Notes: a model not told the origin generated them from the letters alone. 64,000 nt of DNA from Chloroflexaceae bacterium (GCA_028282325.1 JANQID010000010.1:28246-92245), one strand, 5' to 3'. Counted from the first letter of the stretch, positions 26,253 to 36,240 are shown. A program made the numbers and translations.

Positions 26253-27842
26253 TTATGCGCGCGGTTTGCTTTGTGAAAGACCAGCAATCGATGAAAGCGG
26301 ATTCGGCGTATTTCCATGCGCGGAAATGGTCGCGGCGATGGATTTCTGGCGTATAAGATGATCATAACGGCGTAAATACGCTTTACCTAATGATGTATTG
26401 CCAATTTGCAAGTAGCAGGCGCCTAGGTAATATAGCGCCTGGGTATGGTGCGGATTCCGCCGGAGCACTTTTTCGAAGAGCGGGATCGCACGAGCAGGCT
26501 CCGTAAGTTCTTTATAACAGAGGCCGAGCATAAACTGCGTTTCGATATCTTCCGGCCAGTGCTGGAGTACGCGCGCGAATTCGATGACAGCCAGATCGTA
26601 GCGATCGCGTCGTGCATACATGTAACCGAGATCGTATCGCAATGAAGTGGCTTCGGGTGCAAGTTCTACAGCTTTGCGCCAGGCGGCCAGCGCCCAGTTT
26701 TCGTTTCCCAGTGCAGTGTACAGAAAACCGAGCAAATAGTGCGCCTGGGGATCGTTCGGCAGAAGCTGCACCGCTCGCTCAAATGCTCGTACGGCTGCAC
26801 TATGCAGTCCCATATCGTAGAGCAATTTTCCCATATGGAGAAACAGTTGTCCACTGCTCGGACGCAACTTGGCGCATTCAAAGAGAACTTCGTACGCCTC
26901 TTTGGGTTGTTTCAGCAGGCGAAACACCGCGCTCATACGGAGGCGTGCATCAACGTAATGCTGGCGTTGCGGAGGGATCTTGTGATATTCTTGCAAAGCT
27001 TCCTCCCAGCGACGGTTGCGGGCCAGCAGATTTCCTAGCAGGTAACGAGCTTTAGACTCGTTGGGACGCCATTGGAGCAATGCGCGGTATATGCGTTCCG
27101 CCTCGTCTTCGTAGTTTTGCTGTTTCAGATCATGGCTAAGTCGGTAGTACCATTGGGTAACTTCCTCTTCGCTGCGAATCTCGAGCACCTCATCCTGGAT
27201 AGCTGGAGAGACGAAGGTCGGTTCAACCCGCAGCGCTTCGGCAAAGCATTGCTGTGCCAGCTCGTGAGCGCCATGACTCTGATGCATCAGTCCCATATAG
27301 TAACGCGGCTCGGCAGCTTGTGGGCGAGCGTCGCACGCATTGCTGTAGTGAATATACGCGCGACCGGCATCCTCGAGACGCTGGTAGCAACGACCAAGCG
27401 AGAAATGGGCTTCATAAAGGTCAGGGTTGTGTTCTAACGCTTCTTTAAACGCGGCAATCGCACGATCAATCTGTCCGCGTATCGCAAATGAAACACCTAG
27501 ATTATAGTGAGCTTCAGCCAGCTGGGGGTCGGTTTGAACCGACTCCAGATATTCGCGAAGCGCGCCGTCCCAATCATCTTGAAACGCGAGGGCGTTGCCA
27601 ATGTAAAGATAGATGATAGCTCGCTCGCGATCATAGATCTGCGCCTGCTCTTCGCCGTCGACGTAGGCGGCGATGAGTGCGGCTTTAAAATGCTCGATGG
27701 CGTCTGAATACGCGGATCGTAAATAGGCGCGCATACCTTTACTGAATGCGGCGCCTAGGTGCGTCCCAGCCATAAAGCGCTCGCTGCCGGCAAACGTATC
27801 CAGGTCAAGAGGCATAAAATTGAGCGGTTCTTTCGCGGCCAT
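26253..27842 (-). CDS. Tetratricopeptide repeat protein
   Basis: About 529 residues from the ATG at 27842, chosen because GGAG lies eight bases upstream. Nearly the whole length is TPR repeats, about 12 in all, for example LAEAHYNLGVSFAIRGQIDR, DLYEAHFSLGRCYQRLED and AQALYYLGACYLQIGN-type units. There is no signal peptide, membrane segment or enzyme domain, so it is probably a cytoplasmic scaffold. It lies 41 bases upstream of the broken rsbW-like gene and on the same strand, so it may belong to the partner-switching operon. Confidence 0.85.
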   Translation of the reverse strand: MAAKEPLNFMPLDLDTFAGSERFMAGTHLGAAFSKGMRAYLRSAYSDAIEHFKAALIAAYVDGEEQAQIYDRERAIIYLYIGNALAFQDDWDGALREYLESVQTDPQLAEAHYNLGVSFAIRGQIDRAIAAFKEALEHNPDLYEAHFSLGRCYQRLEDAGRAYIHYSNACDARPQAAEPRYYMGLMHQSHGAHELAQQCFAEALRVEPTFVSPAIQDEVLEIRSEEEVTQWYYRLSHDLKQQNYEDEAERIYRALLQWRPNESKARYLLGNLLARNRRWEEALQEYHKIPPQRQHYVDARLRMSAVFRLLKQPKEAYEVLFECAKLRPSSGQLFLHMGKLLYDMGLHSAAVRAFERAVQLLPNDPQAHYLLGFLYTALGNENWALAAWRKAVELAPEATSLRYDLGYMYARRDRYDLAVIEFARVLQHWPEDIETQFMLGLCYKELTEPARAIPLFEKVLRRNPHHTQALYYLGACYLQIGNTSLGKAYLRRYDHLIRQKSIAATISAHGNTPNPLSSIAGLSQSKPRA

Positions 27843-28138
27843 ACAAATCTCCCCACTGGTAGGCTTTGGGGCGGGCATCTAGCTTGCACAAGCGGCCTCA
27901 TTGCTTCATCTGATCACGGCCTATCTGCGAATCAGATGCGCATAGCCTGGATCGTTTACTATACCACGTTGTAGCGCTCTTTGCGCAGTGGTTTAGAGAA
28001 AGGAACTGTGGAGCATCTTTGGCCCGGCGGTGTGCGCGTAACTCACGCAAATCCTGCATTACGGTTCGATATCATAACACCTCGAACGCTTATCTTTCGA
28101 TATATGCAATATGCAATGCTCTCTTTTGTATAAACGTG

Positions 28139-29305
28139 TTAGGCTCGATAATCCTCTATTGCAAGACGAAGTTGTTGGTGCAGTTCGCGAGCTAATCCGC
28201 GACCGAAACGTTCCTGCGCCGATCGTGTTAGTTGTGACAAGGCCGCGATCCATACATCAGGTTTAACATCTGACTCTGAAAGCATGCTCGCTGTGATAAC
28301 GTCTTCCCAAAAGGTAAGTCCTTGCTCAACGCCGAGCACGTCTTCGACGACGCTGCGAAGTTCGTCATTCAAATGCGCGAGGCGACGGCGAAATGCCACA
28401 ATCGTGACATCGTCGCTTTGGCGATGTTCTGCTTGCCATGTCCGTAGCTCGTGAAGCAATTGTGCGACAAGGGCGCGGGGTTTGAACTGGCTGTCGCGAT
28501 TGAGCAATGTATACAATCGTTCGAAACCGTACATCGCGCCTGCGCTGTTGATCGCTTCGGCGATCCCGTCTGTGCAAAGAAAGATGCTATCGCCTGGCTT
28601 CAATGCAGTAGTGATTTCCAAGTAGCTGGTAGTCTCGTCAACGCCGAGTGGTAGTCCGGTGATTTCCAATTCCGCGGCGGCGCCATTCAGCAGAATTGGG
28701 AAGGTGTGACCGGCGTTCGCGATGCGCAAGATGCCTTGATCGGGATCGAGCATCGCATACAGCATTGTCACCATACCTTGCGGTATCTCGCTCAACACGC
28801 CACGGTTCACGGCAGCGAGCGTCAAAGCGGGTGAGTCGCTATGGCGAGCTTCGTGGCGAAACACCGTGCGGGCGACTGCCATACGCAACGCCGCCGGCAA
28901 ACCTTTACCTGAAACATCACCGATCATAATGCCTTGCCAGCCGTTTGGGAGTGTGATGAAATCGTAAAGGTCGCCGCCAAGATCGCGCGCAGGCAATGAA
29001 ACCGCACTCAATTCCCATCCAGGCATATGGGGAATGGCTGCGAGCAGCAATCCCTGTTGGATGTCACGTGCGAGTTGGAGTTCGTGCTCCAGCTCAGTTT
29101 GTCGCTGCGCCGGTGGGTTAATTGGCTCCTTCGATGCGGGTGCGTGTATGTCTGATGATCTGGCATGCGCCTTGTGCGTATGTCGCCGCCCAGATGCCTT
29201 CGTCTTACGATTCGGCGTGGCGCGATGATTCAAAAGAGTGTGTGGCGAGGACGAAAGCCGTCGCCAGTGGCGATTGGTCATAAGCGAGTGTGAAGAGTGG
29301 TTCAT
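28139..29305 (-). CDS. PP2C/SpoIIE-type phosphatase
   Basis: A 388-residue protein. The first ~70 residues are basic and low in complexity (SGRRHTHKAHARSSD). Residues about 70-310 hold a SpoIIE-like PP2C domain: LARDIQQGLL, GGDLYDF, IGDVSGKG, CTDGIAEA and QSDDVTIV. The last ~80 residues are helical, with LREL/LAREL-type segments of unknown role. It would dephosphorylate a STAS protein in a partner-switching circuit. It follows the cheR remnant by 28 bases, so the phosphatase is probably transcribed with the chemosensory genes. The start could be an internal ATG. Confidence 0.88.
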   Translation of the reverse strand: MNHSSHSLMTNRHWRRLSSSPHTLLNHRATPNRKTKASGRRHTHKAHARSSDIHAPASKEPINPPAQRQTELEHELQLARDIQQGLLLAAIPHMPGWELSAVSLPARDLGGDLYDFITLPNGWQGIMIGDVSGKGLPAALRMAVARTVFRHEARHSDSPALTLAAVNRGVLSEIPQGMVTMLYAMLDPDQGILRIANAGHTFPILLNGAAAELEITGLPLGVDETTSYLEITTALKPGDSIFLCTDGIAEAINSAGAMYGFERLYTLLNRDSQFKPRALVAQLLHELRTWQAEHRQSDDVTIVAFRRRLAHLNDELRSVVEDVLGVEQGLTFWEDVITASMLSESDVKPDVWIAALSQLTRSAQERFGRGLARELHQQLRLAIEDYRA

Positions 29306-29333
29306 ACGATGCCAGAAAGCGGGTATGCTGCCA

Positions 29334-29669
29334 TCAACAATGTTTAGTTGTCAAAGAGTTGATGTGTCGTTGGCAAGTGTCGTGGAGCCAGCGAACGGCG
29401 ACGCCATCAATCACAGCATCTGGTGGATGATGGTTGAGACGCGCCAATGTGCTGCGATATTCACGCAGTGCGTAATGGTCTTTGCCAAGTCGGCGATATA
29501 TTTCGGCAAGATGGAATAGGATGATCGGCGACGTTGGGTCGAGATACCGGGCGCGTTCGAGTTGCCGCGCCGCCGCCGCAAACTGATCTTGCTGCGCATA
29601 GAGAGTGCCTAGCAGGATACGGGCTTTGGAATTCAACGAGTCGAGATCGAGGGCGCGTCGTAGTATCAT
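29334..29669 (-). pseudogene. TPR tail of a CheR-like methyltransferase (truncated)
   Basis: A 111-residue reading frame with two TPR-like units (NSKARILLGTLYAQQDQFAA and SPIILFHLAEIYRRLGK), ending in AVIDGVAVRWLHDTC. This looks like the C-terminal extension of TPR-bearing CheR methyltransferases, and the position right after cheB is where cheR often sits. The SAM-binding methyltransferase domain is absent: only about 70 non-coding-looking bases separate it from cheB. It could instead be a free-standing small TPR protein, but I think a deletion remnant is likelier. Confidence 0.5.
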
Positions 29670-29739
29670 ATTGCTGGATGATGAATTGTCGGATAGGCGT
29701 GAAGTCGGGCCTTTGTAGTAAATGTTGGAGAGTTATAAG

Positions 29740-30885
29740 TCATAATCTGTTGAGTCGGGCGATTTGTCGTTGAATTGCCGGTGTCATCAGCTCAGGCGGG
29801 AGTACTTCATCAACTGCTTCCAACTCGATCGCTGCACGAGGCATACCATAGACAGCGCAACTACTCTCATTTTGGGCGATGGCATGCCCGCCGAAGCGTC
29901 GAATTGTGCGCATCCCAAGTGCTCCATCGCGGCCCATTCCGGTCAGTAAAACGCCGATGGTATACGATCCGAAGACTTCAGCCGCTGCCTGCATCATGAT
30001 ATCGATCGCGGGACATTGCAGCAACACCGGCTGATCACTCAAATGAATACACCCATCAGGTCGCACCAGCAGATTATATTGCGCCGGAGCGACAAACACC
30101 ATGTTTTTGGTAAGAGCGACCCCCTCACGAGCCAGAGTTATTGGCAACTTTGATGTATGGGCGAGCCATTCTACCATACCGGCGCTAAAGCCGTGAGCAA
30201 TATGCTGCACGACAATTACGGCGGCGCCAAGGGCGGGGGGGAAATGCTTCAAGAGCATCTGAATAATTCCCGGTCCTCCGGTTGATGCGCCGATAACCAC
30301 GATTGGGAAGGGGTGTAACGTCGTTTCCGCCGTTTTGCGTGCGGCGCGCAATGGGCTGCTTCGCGCTGGTTTGATCGGCGGCGCATATGTTGCGGGCACA
30401 TGATTCATTTCGTTGCCGTGCCGTCGTCCGCGCAAATGCGTGATGACCTTGACCCGTGATAGCAACTTGATTCGTCGAGTCAGTTCATTCCCCGCGCGCT
30501 TCGATGCATCCGGTCCGATCAATAGCGGTTTTCGCATCACGTCAAGCGCGCCTGCCTCAAGCATCTGGAAGGTAATATCAACACCATCGCGGGAAAGTGA
30601 CGCTGTTAGTACCAGAATGGGTGTAGGATTACGGGCCATCAGCCTTTCAGTGGTTTCTAACCCGTCCATCACCGGCATACGCACGTCCATTGTGATGACA
30701 TCGGGCTGTAAGTCTGCGGCCTTTTGCAAAGCTTCGAGACCATTTGCGGCTTCGCCGACGACCTGGATTTCAGACCCATCCTCGAACAATTGGCGTAATA
30801 TGCGCCGAATCAACGCCGAGTCGTCCACAATGAGCAGACGCAAGGGCGGCGTTTCTGGTTCAGCAGGTTCTCTACGAGGCTTCAT
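29740..30885 (-). CDS. cheB: Chemotaxis protein-glutamate methylesterase
   Basis: A 381-residue two-domain protein. The N-terminal receiver has IVDDSALIRR and VITMDVRMPVMDG. The C-terminal esterase/deamidase domain has the catalytic serine in GASTGGPG, the histidine in VVQHIAHGF and the aspartate in GMGRDGALG. It removes methyl groups from receptor glutamates when phosphorylated by CheA. It lies 41 bases after the cheY-like gene in the che run. No intact cheR follows, so its substrate would need a methyltransferase encoded elsewhere. Confidence 0.95.
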   Translation of the reverse strand: MKPRREPAEPETPPLRLLIVDDSALIRRILRQLFEDGSEIQVVGEAANGLEALQKAADLQPDVITMDVRMPVMDGLETTERLMARNPTPILVLTASLSRDGVDITFQMLEAGALDVMRKPLLIGPDASKRAGNELTRRIKLLSRVKVITHLRGRRHGNEMNHVPATYAPPIKPARSSPLRAARKTAETTLHPFPIVVIGASTGGPGIIQMLLKHFPPALGAAVIVVQHIAHGFSAGMVEWLAHTSKLPITLAREGVALTKNMVFVAPAQYNLLVRPDGCIHLSDQPVLLQCPAIDIMMQAAAEVFGSYTIGVLLTGMGRDGALGMRTIRRFGGHAIAQNESSCAVYGMPRAAIELEAVDEVLPPELMTPAIQRQIARLNRL

Positions 30886-30926
30886 AGTGATACTCGATGA
30901 AGATGTGCTTGCCCGCCGGCAAACTC

Positions 30927-31286
30927 CTACATCTCCAGAACCATTTTGACTCGATTGGGCAGATTGAGCAGATCGATGTCTTTATTCAGATGGTCATCGA
31001 CGCCGGCTTCAAAAGCGGCGTGCTTATCATCGCTGGATGTAAGCATAATGATTCGCAAATCGTCGAGGAGTGGATTATCGCGCAAACGACGACACACTTC
31101 ATATCCGTCGATGCCTGGCATTTGCACATCAAGCACCATCAAGTCAGGCGCTTCTTCGGCAATCTGGTGCAGCGCATCTTCGCCACTGTGTGCCAGTCGC
31201 ACTTCGTAGCCATACATCTCGAGCCTCATTTTGACAATATCGGCCACGAGCTTACTGTCGTCTACGACCAGGATCTTATTTGCCAT
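30927..31286 (-). CDS. CheY-like response regulator
   Basis: About 119 residues from the ATG at 31286; an upstream start would add 12. The receiver motifs are KILVVDDSKLVADI, LMVLDVQMPGIDG with the phosphorylated Asp, MLTSSDD and the lysine in LNKDIDLL. There is no output domain. It lies between cheA and cheB and is the natural acceptor of phosphate from this CheA. The downstream target is not evident, since no flagellar genes are near; in gliding or pilus-based systems such proteins control pili or other outputs. Confidence 0.9.
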   Translation of the reverse strand: MANKILVVDDSKLVADIVKMRLEMYGYEVRLAHSGEDALHQIAEEAPDLMVLDVQMPGIDGYEVCRRLRDNPLLDDLRIIMLTSSDDKHAAFEAGVDDHLNKDIDLLNLPNRVKMVLEM

Positions 31287-31331
31287 ACGTTTGCCCTTAT
31301 TATAATGTGAGGAAAGGCGCACGTTCGCCGG

Positions 31332-33713
31332 TCAGCATTCGAAAGTTGATGTTGAGTTGATCGTGCTCCCCAGAAGTTGTTGAACAATTTCGAGCAGGTT
31401 GTCTTGATTAAACTGACTCTTGATAATGTAGGCCTGTGCGCCGACTTCTAATCCGCGCCGTCGATAATCGTCGGAAGCCAGACTGGTCATAATGATGATT
31501 GGAAGGTGATCGAGTTGCAAGTCATAGCGAATGCTTTCGGTAAGCTCGAAACCATCCATATGCGGCATTTCAATGTCACTCATTACCAGATCGTAGGCCT
31601 GTGTACGAAGTTTGTCAAGCGCGTCCCGACCATCAACCGCAGTAGTAACCGTGTATCCTGCCGATTGCATGATGCTACGCAGCAATTCGCGGGTCGTAAA
31701 CGAGTCTTCCACTACCAACAGATGATAGCGTCGTTGCTGTTGGGCGAAGTCTATTCTCGGGCTTGCCGAGACGCTGTGTGCAGCCTGGATCAACGCTGCC
31801 GGGTTTAGCAACAAGATGAGCGCGCCATCACCGAACTGGATCGCGCCGCCGTATGGTCGTATGGCTGGTTGGTCATAGCAGAGGTCTTCAAGCAGCGGCC
31901 CAAGCGATTTCACAACTGCCTCGCGTTCGTCCAACATATGATCAACCAGCAAAGCCACGAAAGCGTGCTGTCGAACCCTGGCCGTACTCAGGATAATCGC
32001 CGGCATACGCTCATCGTGCTGAAAGAAGGGTTCTGTGACAATGCCGAGGATCCTGGAGAGTTGAAGAAGCGGGACGATCCGGCCTTCGTATTCGATTGTT
32101 GTGTGGCCTTCAATCATACATACGCTGTCGCGATGAACCCATATCATTCCCTGACAATCAGTGGTGGGTATGGCGAATGTCGCATTGCTGACCCGAACCA
32201 ATATAACTTGGGTGGTGATCAACGTGAGCGGTAACTGAAGGCTGATCGTGGTTCCTTGACCTGACTGCGATACGATGACGACTTTGCCGCCGAGTTCGCT
32301 AATATTGGTATGGACGACATCCATTCCGACGCCGCGCCCGGAGATGTCTGTAATGATTGAAGCGCTGCTGAAACCCGGAAGAAGGATAAGTTCCAGCGCC
32401 TCTTGATACGAGAGACGTTCAGCTTGTTCGGCGCTAATTAGCCCCTTGCGCAAAGCAATAGCGCATATCTTGCGTGGGTCCATTCCTTGTCCGTCGTCTT
32501 GAATGCTGATGCATACTTCATTACCCAACGCTTCGGCGCTGACGCGCACGCGACCACTGCGGGGCTTCCCCATCGCCTCGCGCTGATCCGGCGACTCGAT
32601 GCCATGATCCACCGCATTGCGGATAAGATGCAATAGCGGGTCGTTGAGCGCCTCGATCATCTTGCGGTCTAGTTCGGTAGTTTCGCCTTGCAGCTCCAAT
32701 TCAACAACTTTCTCGGTAGCGTGGGCCAGGTCGCGTACGGCGCGCGGGAGATTGGAGAAGATGGTGGATATTGGCAGCAAGCGTGTTGCCATGACCTCTT
32801 GTTCAAGGTCATTGACAAGGAAATGGTATTGATTGACCTGCTGCTCAAAATGTTCGCATTGATTGGACAGCATATGGCGCATCTCCTGACTGCCACTGAG
32901 GAGGTCGTTGATGTGACGATTGAGAATCTGGCGTTGCGATGGCGAGAAGCGCAGGCGCTGCAAATCTGCGTCTAGTGCCAGCAAGGATTGTTCACAATGC
33001 TGAGCGAGGATGTTGAGATCGCTCAGCGCCTGGGTGTTGATTGCCAGCATTTGCTGCGTAACGGCCAGCTCCCCGACCAGGTTCAGGAGGCGATCCAGCC
33101 GATCCACGCGAACCCGGATGGTTTGACGACCTGACGAGGAGCGGAGAAGCGGCGTGGATGGCTGTTCGACTGGTGTTGCAGGCGCCGGGGTGTATTCTTG
33201 AAGTTCTGATGGCGTTTCGCTGGCTGTGGATAGGGGCGCGTCATCCTGTGGTTGAGAGGCCAGTTGTTCAGTGGGCGACGGAAGGCTCTCCACCATAGAT
33301 GTGTCCGGCGATGCCTGAGATTGGGCGTCATATTGTTGCAGCGTTGCGATCAATTCCGCGATATTTTCATCGATCGCTTGACCATTGATCAAACGATCGG
33401 TCCATTGAAGTAAAATGTCCCCATTGCGCAGCAACAAGTTGGCGAGTTCGCGATCAAGAGTTTGCTTCCCTGCACGTATCATATCGAGCATATGCTCCAT
33501 CGCATGAGCGAGCTGTGCGATGGGTTCGAAGCCGAGAAGCCGTGCCGATCCTTTGATTGTATGCATAGCTCGGAAGATGGCGTCGAGATGCGCGCGTACG
33601 TTCGTATGATCGCGACTGGCCTGATCTTCCAACGCGAGCAACCCATCATTAAGAACACGGATGTTCTCGCTGACTTCTTCGCGAAACTGGGCATAGAAAG
33701 CGGAGAGATCCAT
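31332..33713 (-). CDS. cheA: Hybrid chemotaxis histidine kinase CheA
   Basis: A 793-residue CheA. The HPt domain has the phosphorylated histidine in MHTIKGSARLLGF (His51). A Pro/Ser-rich linker follows. The dimerisation and kinase domains have HLIRNAVDHGIE (N box), IQDDGQGMD and GRGVGMDVV. A CheW-like domain comes next. The final ~125 residues are a receiver (VVEDSFTTRELL, VMSDIEMPHMDG). A CheA with a C-terminal receiver is typical of type IV pilus or alternative-function systems rather than simple flagellar ones. It follows mcp by 38 bases in one operon. Confidence 0.95.
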   Translation of the reverse strand: MDLSAFYAQFREEVSENIRVLNDGLLALEDQASRDHTNVRAHLDAIFRAMHTIKGSARLLGFEPIAQLAHAMEHMLDMIRAGKQTLDRELANLLLRNGDILLQWTDRLINGQAIDENIAELIATLQQYDAQSQASPDTSMVESLPSPTEQLASQPQDDAPLSTASETPSELQEYTPAPATPVEQPSTPLLRSSSGRQTIRVRVDRLDRLLNLVGELAVTQQMLAINTQALSDLNILAQHCEQSLLALDADLQRLRFSPSQRQILNRHINDLLSGSQEMRHMLSNQCEHFEQQVNQYHFLVNDLEQEVMATRLLPISTIFSNLPRAVRDLAHATEKVVELELQGETTELDRKMIEALNDPLLHLIRNAVDHGIESPDQREAMGKPRSGRVRVSAEALGNEVCISIQDDGQGMDPRKICAIALRKGLISAEQAERLSYQEALELILLPGFSSASIITDISGRGVGMDVVHTNISELGGKVVIVSQSGQGTTISLQLPLTLITTQVILVRVSNATFAIPTTDCQGMIWVHRDSVCMIEGHTTIEYEGRIVPLLQLSRILGIVTEPFFQHDERMPAIILSTARVRQHAFVALLVDHMLDEREAVVKSLGPLLEDLCYDQPAIRPYGGAIQFGDGALILLLNPAALIQAAHSVSASPRIDFAQQQRRYHLLVVEDSFTTRELLRSIMQSAGYTVTTAVDGRDALDKLRTQAYDLVMSDIEMPHMDGFELTESIRYDLQLDHLPIIIMTSLASDDYRRRGLEVGAQAYIIKSQFNQDNLLEIVQQLLGSTINSTSTFEC

Positions 33714-33751
33714 AATACGTCAATCATACACATTGCGTGTATATAGGTTTG

Positions 33752-35239
33752 CTATTCCTCAGCGCTGCTATGTAATCGATCGGCAATTGTGCGTAAATGC
33801 GTTGATGATGTGGCCATTTGGCGAGCGCCGGTCGCTGATTGGCGCACAACTTCGGCGATCTCACGCATCGTTTCGACCACTTGCTCGCTGGCGCTTTTCT
33901 GCTGTGCTGTTGCCAGTTCAATTTCAGAAGCGCTCTGTGCGGTTCGTTCAGCCACCATCACGGCATTGTCCATCGACTGTCCGGCGCGATTAGAAAGTTC
34001 AACGCCACGTTCAACTTCTTTCGTGCCCTCTTCGGCAGCGAGAACGGCGGTGCTAGTTGCCTGGCGGATTTCGGCGATGACGCCTTGAACTTCTTTTGCG
34101 GCGCCCAATGTTCGATTTGCCAGGCTCTTGACTTCGGCGGCGACGACGGCGAACCGGCGCCCGTGTTCGCCGGCTCCGGCGGCTTCGATGGCTGCGTTCA
34201 GCGCTAGAAGATGCGTTGCGTCTGAGATGTCGTCGATAAGATCAATAATTTCGCCGATCTTTTGCGAACGTTCGCCGAGCTCCAACACCCGCGATGAAAT
34301 GTCTTGCATCCGAGTTCTAATCCGTTCCATTGCCTGGATGCTCTCATCGACGGCCATTTGCCCTTCGCTCAGTTGTTCCAGCGTTTGCTGCGCGGCCTGC
34401 GAAACATGGTCGGCGGCCTGGGCGATTTGACGTGCCGTGTTGCCCAACTCCTCGATCGTTGAACTGACCTGAGCCACTGCGCTGGCTTGCTCGGTAGCGC
34501 CGCTCGCCTGCTGCTGTGATGTTTGCTGCAATTGCGCGGCTGCATCCGTGAGTTCGCTTCCCAACTCGATCTGTTGGAGTCCGCGCTCCATAAGCTCATT
34601 GGTTTTTTGGAGCAGTTCATCGGCGCGTTCTTGCGACTCCTTGAGTACATTGGTTATATCGCGTCTCGCAATTCGAGCGAGTACTGACAGCAAGGCGACG
34701 GATGAAATAAGAACGAACACAAACGTATAAACGGTCAGCGTTCCCAGCGGAATGATCGGTTGTAGGCCAAACATTTCCTGGAGCAGCACATTGATAATAT
34801 AGCCTGCTATCGCAACGGTGCCGACGCGGGCGCCGTCGAGTTCGTTGCCGATCTGGCTGGCTGCAACAACGGGAATGAGATAGGCCATGATAAACGGGCC
34901 ACTGAAGCCACCGATAAGGTTAATGGTGATTGTGCATAAGACAACAAAGCTGTAGAAGAACACATGTCCGGCGAGGGCGGCCCGATCATGTTGGAGGAGC
35001 CAGTATGCTGAGCCAAAGGCAATCAGAATGACGAGCATGTTAATACTGATGATACCGATCGATCCGGCCGGTATAAGATTGAACCATTGAAGGACGATGG
35101 CAATCGCTTCGACTGTGATGACCAGTAAGATCATGCTCAAGATCATCAGGCGCAACAAGCGAGAACTGCCGTAGACGACGCTCAGTCGATCTGTCGCCGA
35201 AACATTGGCGTTGATGAGGCGATCCGCTGTTTGCTCCAT
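33752..35239 (-). CDS. Methyl-accepting chemotaxis protein with six membrane helices
   Basis: A 495-residue receptor. Residues about 27-190 hold six hydrophobic segments with only short loops, so there is no periplasmic sensor domain; sensing is probably within the membrane or cytoplasm. The remaining ~290 residues are a coiled-coil signalling domain. Its hairpin tip reads [20 protein letters not shown], which differs from the common FQTNILALNAAVEAARAGE type at two positions important in E. coli Tsr. It lies between cheW and cheA. Adaptation sites cannot be assigned confidently. Confidence 0.9.
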   Translation of the reverse strand: MEQTADRLINANVSATDRLSVVYGSSRLLRLMILSMILLVITVEAIAIVLQWFNLIPAGSIGIISINMLVILIAFGSAYWLLQHDRAALAGHVFFYSFVVLCTITINLIGGFSGPFIMAYLIPVVAASQIGNELDGARVGTVAIAGYIINVLLQEMFGLQPIIPLGTLTVYTFVFVLISSVALLSVLARIARRDITNVLKESQERADELLQKTNELMERGLQQIELGSELTDAAAQLQQTSQQQASGATEQASAVAQVSSTIEELGNTARQIAQAADHVSQAAQQTLEQLSEGQMAVDESIQAMERIRTRMQDISSRVLELGERSQKIGEIIDLIDDISDATHLLALNAAIEAAGAGEHGRRFAVVAAEVKSLANRTLGAAKEVQGVIAEIRQATSTAVLAAEEGTKEVERGVELSNRAGQSMDNAVMVAERTAQSASEIELATAQQKSASEQVVETMREIAEVVRQSATGARQMATSSTHLRTIADRLHSSAEE

Positions 35240-35269
35240 AATACACTCCGTGTCACAGAAAGTTGATAT

Positions 35270-35702
35270 TTACAATTTTAGCCCGACTATATGTTGGCGC
35301 AAGACATCCTGCGCGATGCGATGGAGATCGAGTACGAGCAGAGGGTGATTATCACATATCATAGCACCGAGAAACCAAGGGTGTGCCAGACAGGATGCGA
35401 GCAATGCGCCCAACGGGCGTATTTCTGCGGCGCAGTTTGTAATCTCATCGATCCGTTCGGTCAGAAATGCGATATTGCGACGACGAGTCGGGACAATCAA
35501 CGCATAACGTCGGTCTGACTCTGATACATCGCGCTGATCAAACAAGCTGCCAAGCTCACAACTAAAAAAGACTTCCGCGAACAGTTGGGCGTCGAAGATC
35601 TGCGTGATTGGCAATGAGCCGGAGTTCAAGAATATGGTCGCGTTGCACGATATAGTCAGAGCGTGCGGTATGAACAGCCAGAAAACGATTCTCGCAGCCC
35701 AT
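35270..35702 (-). pseudogene. Second CheW-like gene, frameshifted
   Basis: From the ATG at 35702, which has a GGAG ribosome site and lies four bases after the cheW stop, the frame reads MGCENRFLAVHTARSDYI and VQRDHILELR like a CheW N-terminus. It then runs out of homology. The next frame continues with SLPITQIFDAQLFAEVFF, YALIVPTRRRNIAFLTERI and LAHPWFLGAMICDNHPLLVL, the expected CheW C-terminal half. A one-base shift near 35635-35655 therefore breaks it. It may be a sequencing error. Confidence 0.6.
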
Positions 35703-35705
35703 TGC

Positions 35706-36212
35706 CTATGCTCCTGAGCGTATAGCTTCTATAATGCTCGCAAGATCGAGCAATGCCACCGACTGGTTGACGTTAGCTGGGCATGAGATGGCGCGCAGTA
35801 GCCGAGCGTATTGCGGCGGCAATGTATCTGGAGGGGGCGTTTGATCGTCGGGCGATATATCAATCAAATCGGATACAGATTCTACTATGAGGGCTAGTTC
35901 AATAGTGTCGTGTTGCGCAATAATGTAGCGAGTCGCGCGACCTGGCGTATGGGTTGGAAACCCCAACAACCTATGGAGATCGACGACCGGCATTATTGCA
36001 CCTCGCTGGCTGATAATGCCAGAAAGCGTGTCTGGTGCTCCTGGAACGGGCGTGGCAGCGCGCCAGCGAGTAATCTCACGCACCGCCGCGCTGTTGATTG
36101 CATATAACTTTTCCCCTAGATGAAAAAGCACATATGATTGAGCTTCCGAATGGGCGGAAGTTTTTGGGGCGGTCATCATTGGCTGAGTGTCACTCGATGT
36201 GATTTCTGACAT
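35706..36212 (-). CDS. cheW: CheW-like coupling protein
   Basis: A 168-residue CheW-domain protein (VLFHLGEKLYAINSAAVREI, GAPDTLSGIISQRGAIMPVV, IALIVESVSDLIDI-like ELALIVESVSDLIDIS). It links receptors to CheA. It is the first gene of the minus-strand che run: cheW, cheW2 (broken), mcp, cheA, cheY, cheB. The N-terminal ~25 residues are a low-complexity extension before the first beta strand. The region upstream carries a palindromic mobile element, so the original promoter may have been changed. Confidence 0.88.
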   Translation of the reverse strand: MSEITSSDTQPMMTAPKTSAHSEAQSYVLFHLGEKLYAINSAAVREITRWRAATPVPGAPDTLSGIISQRGAIMPVVDLHRLLGFPTHTPGRATRYIIAQHDTIELALIVESVSDLIDISPDDQTPPPDTLPPQYARLLRAISCPANVNQSVALLDLASIIEAIRSGA

Positions 36213-36240
36213 ACCAGAATCCTGCTATGCTGCCAGACGC

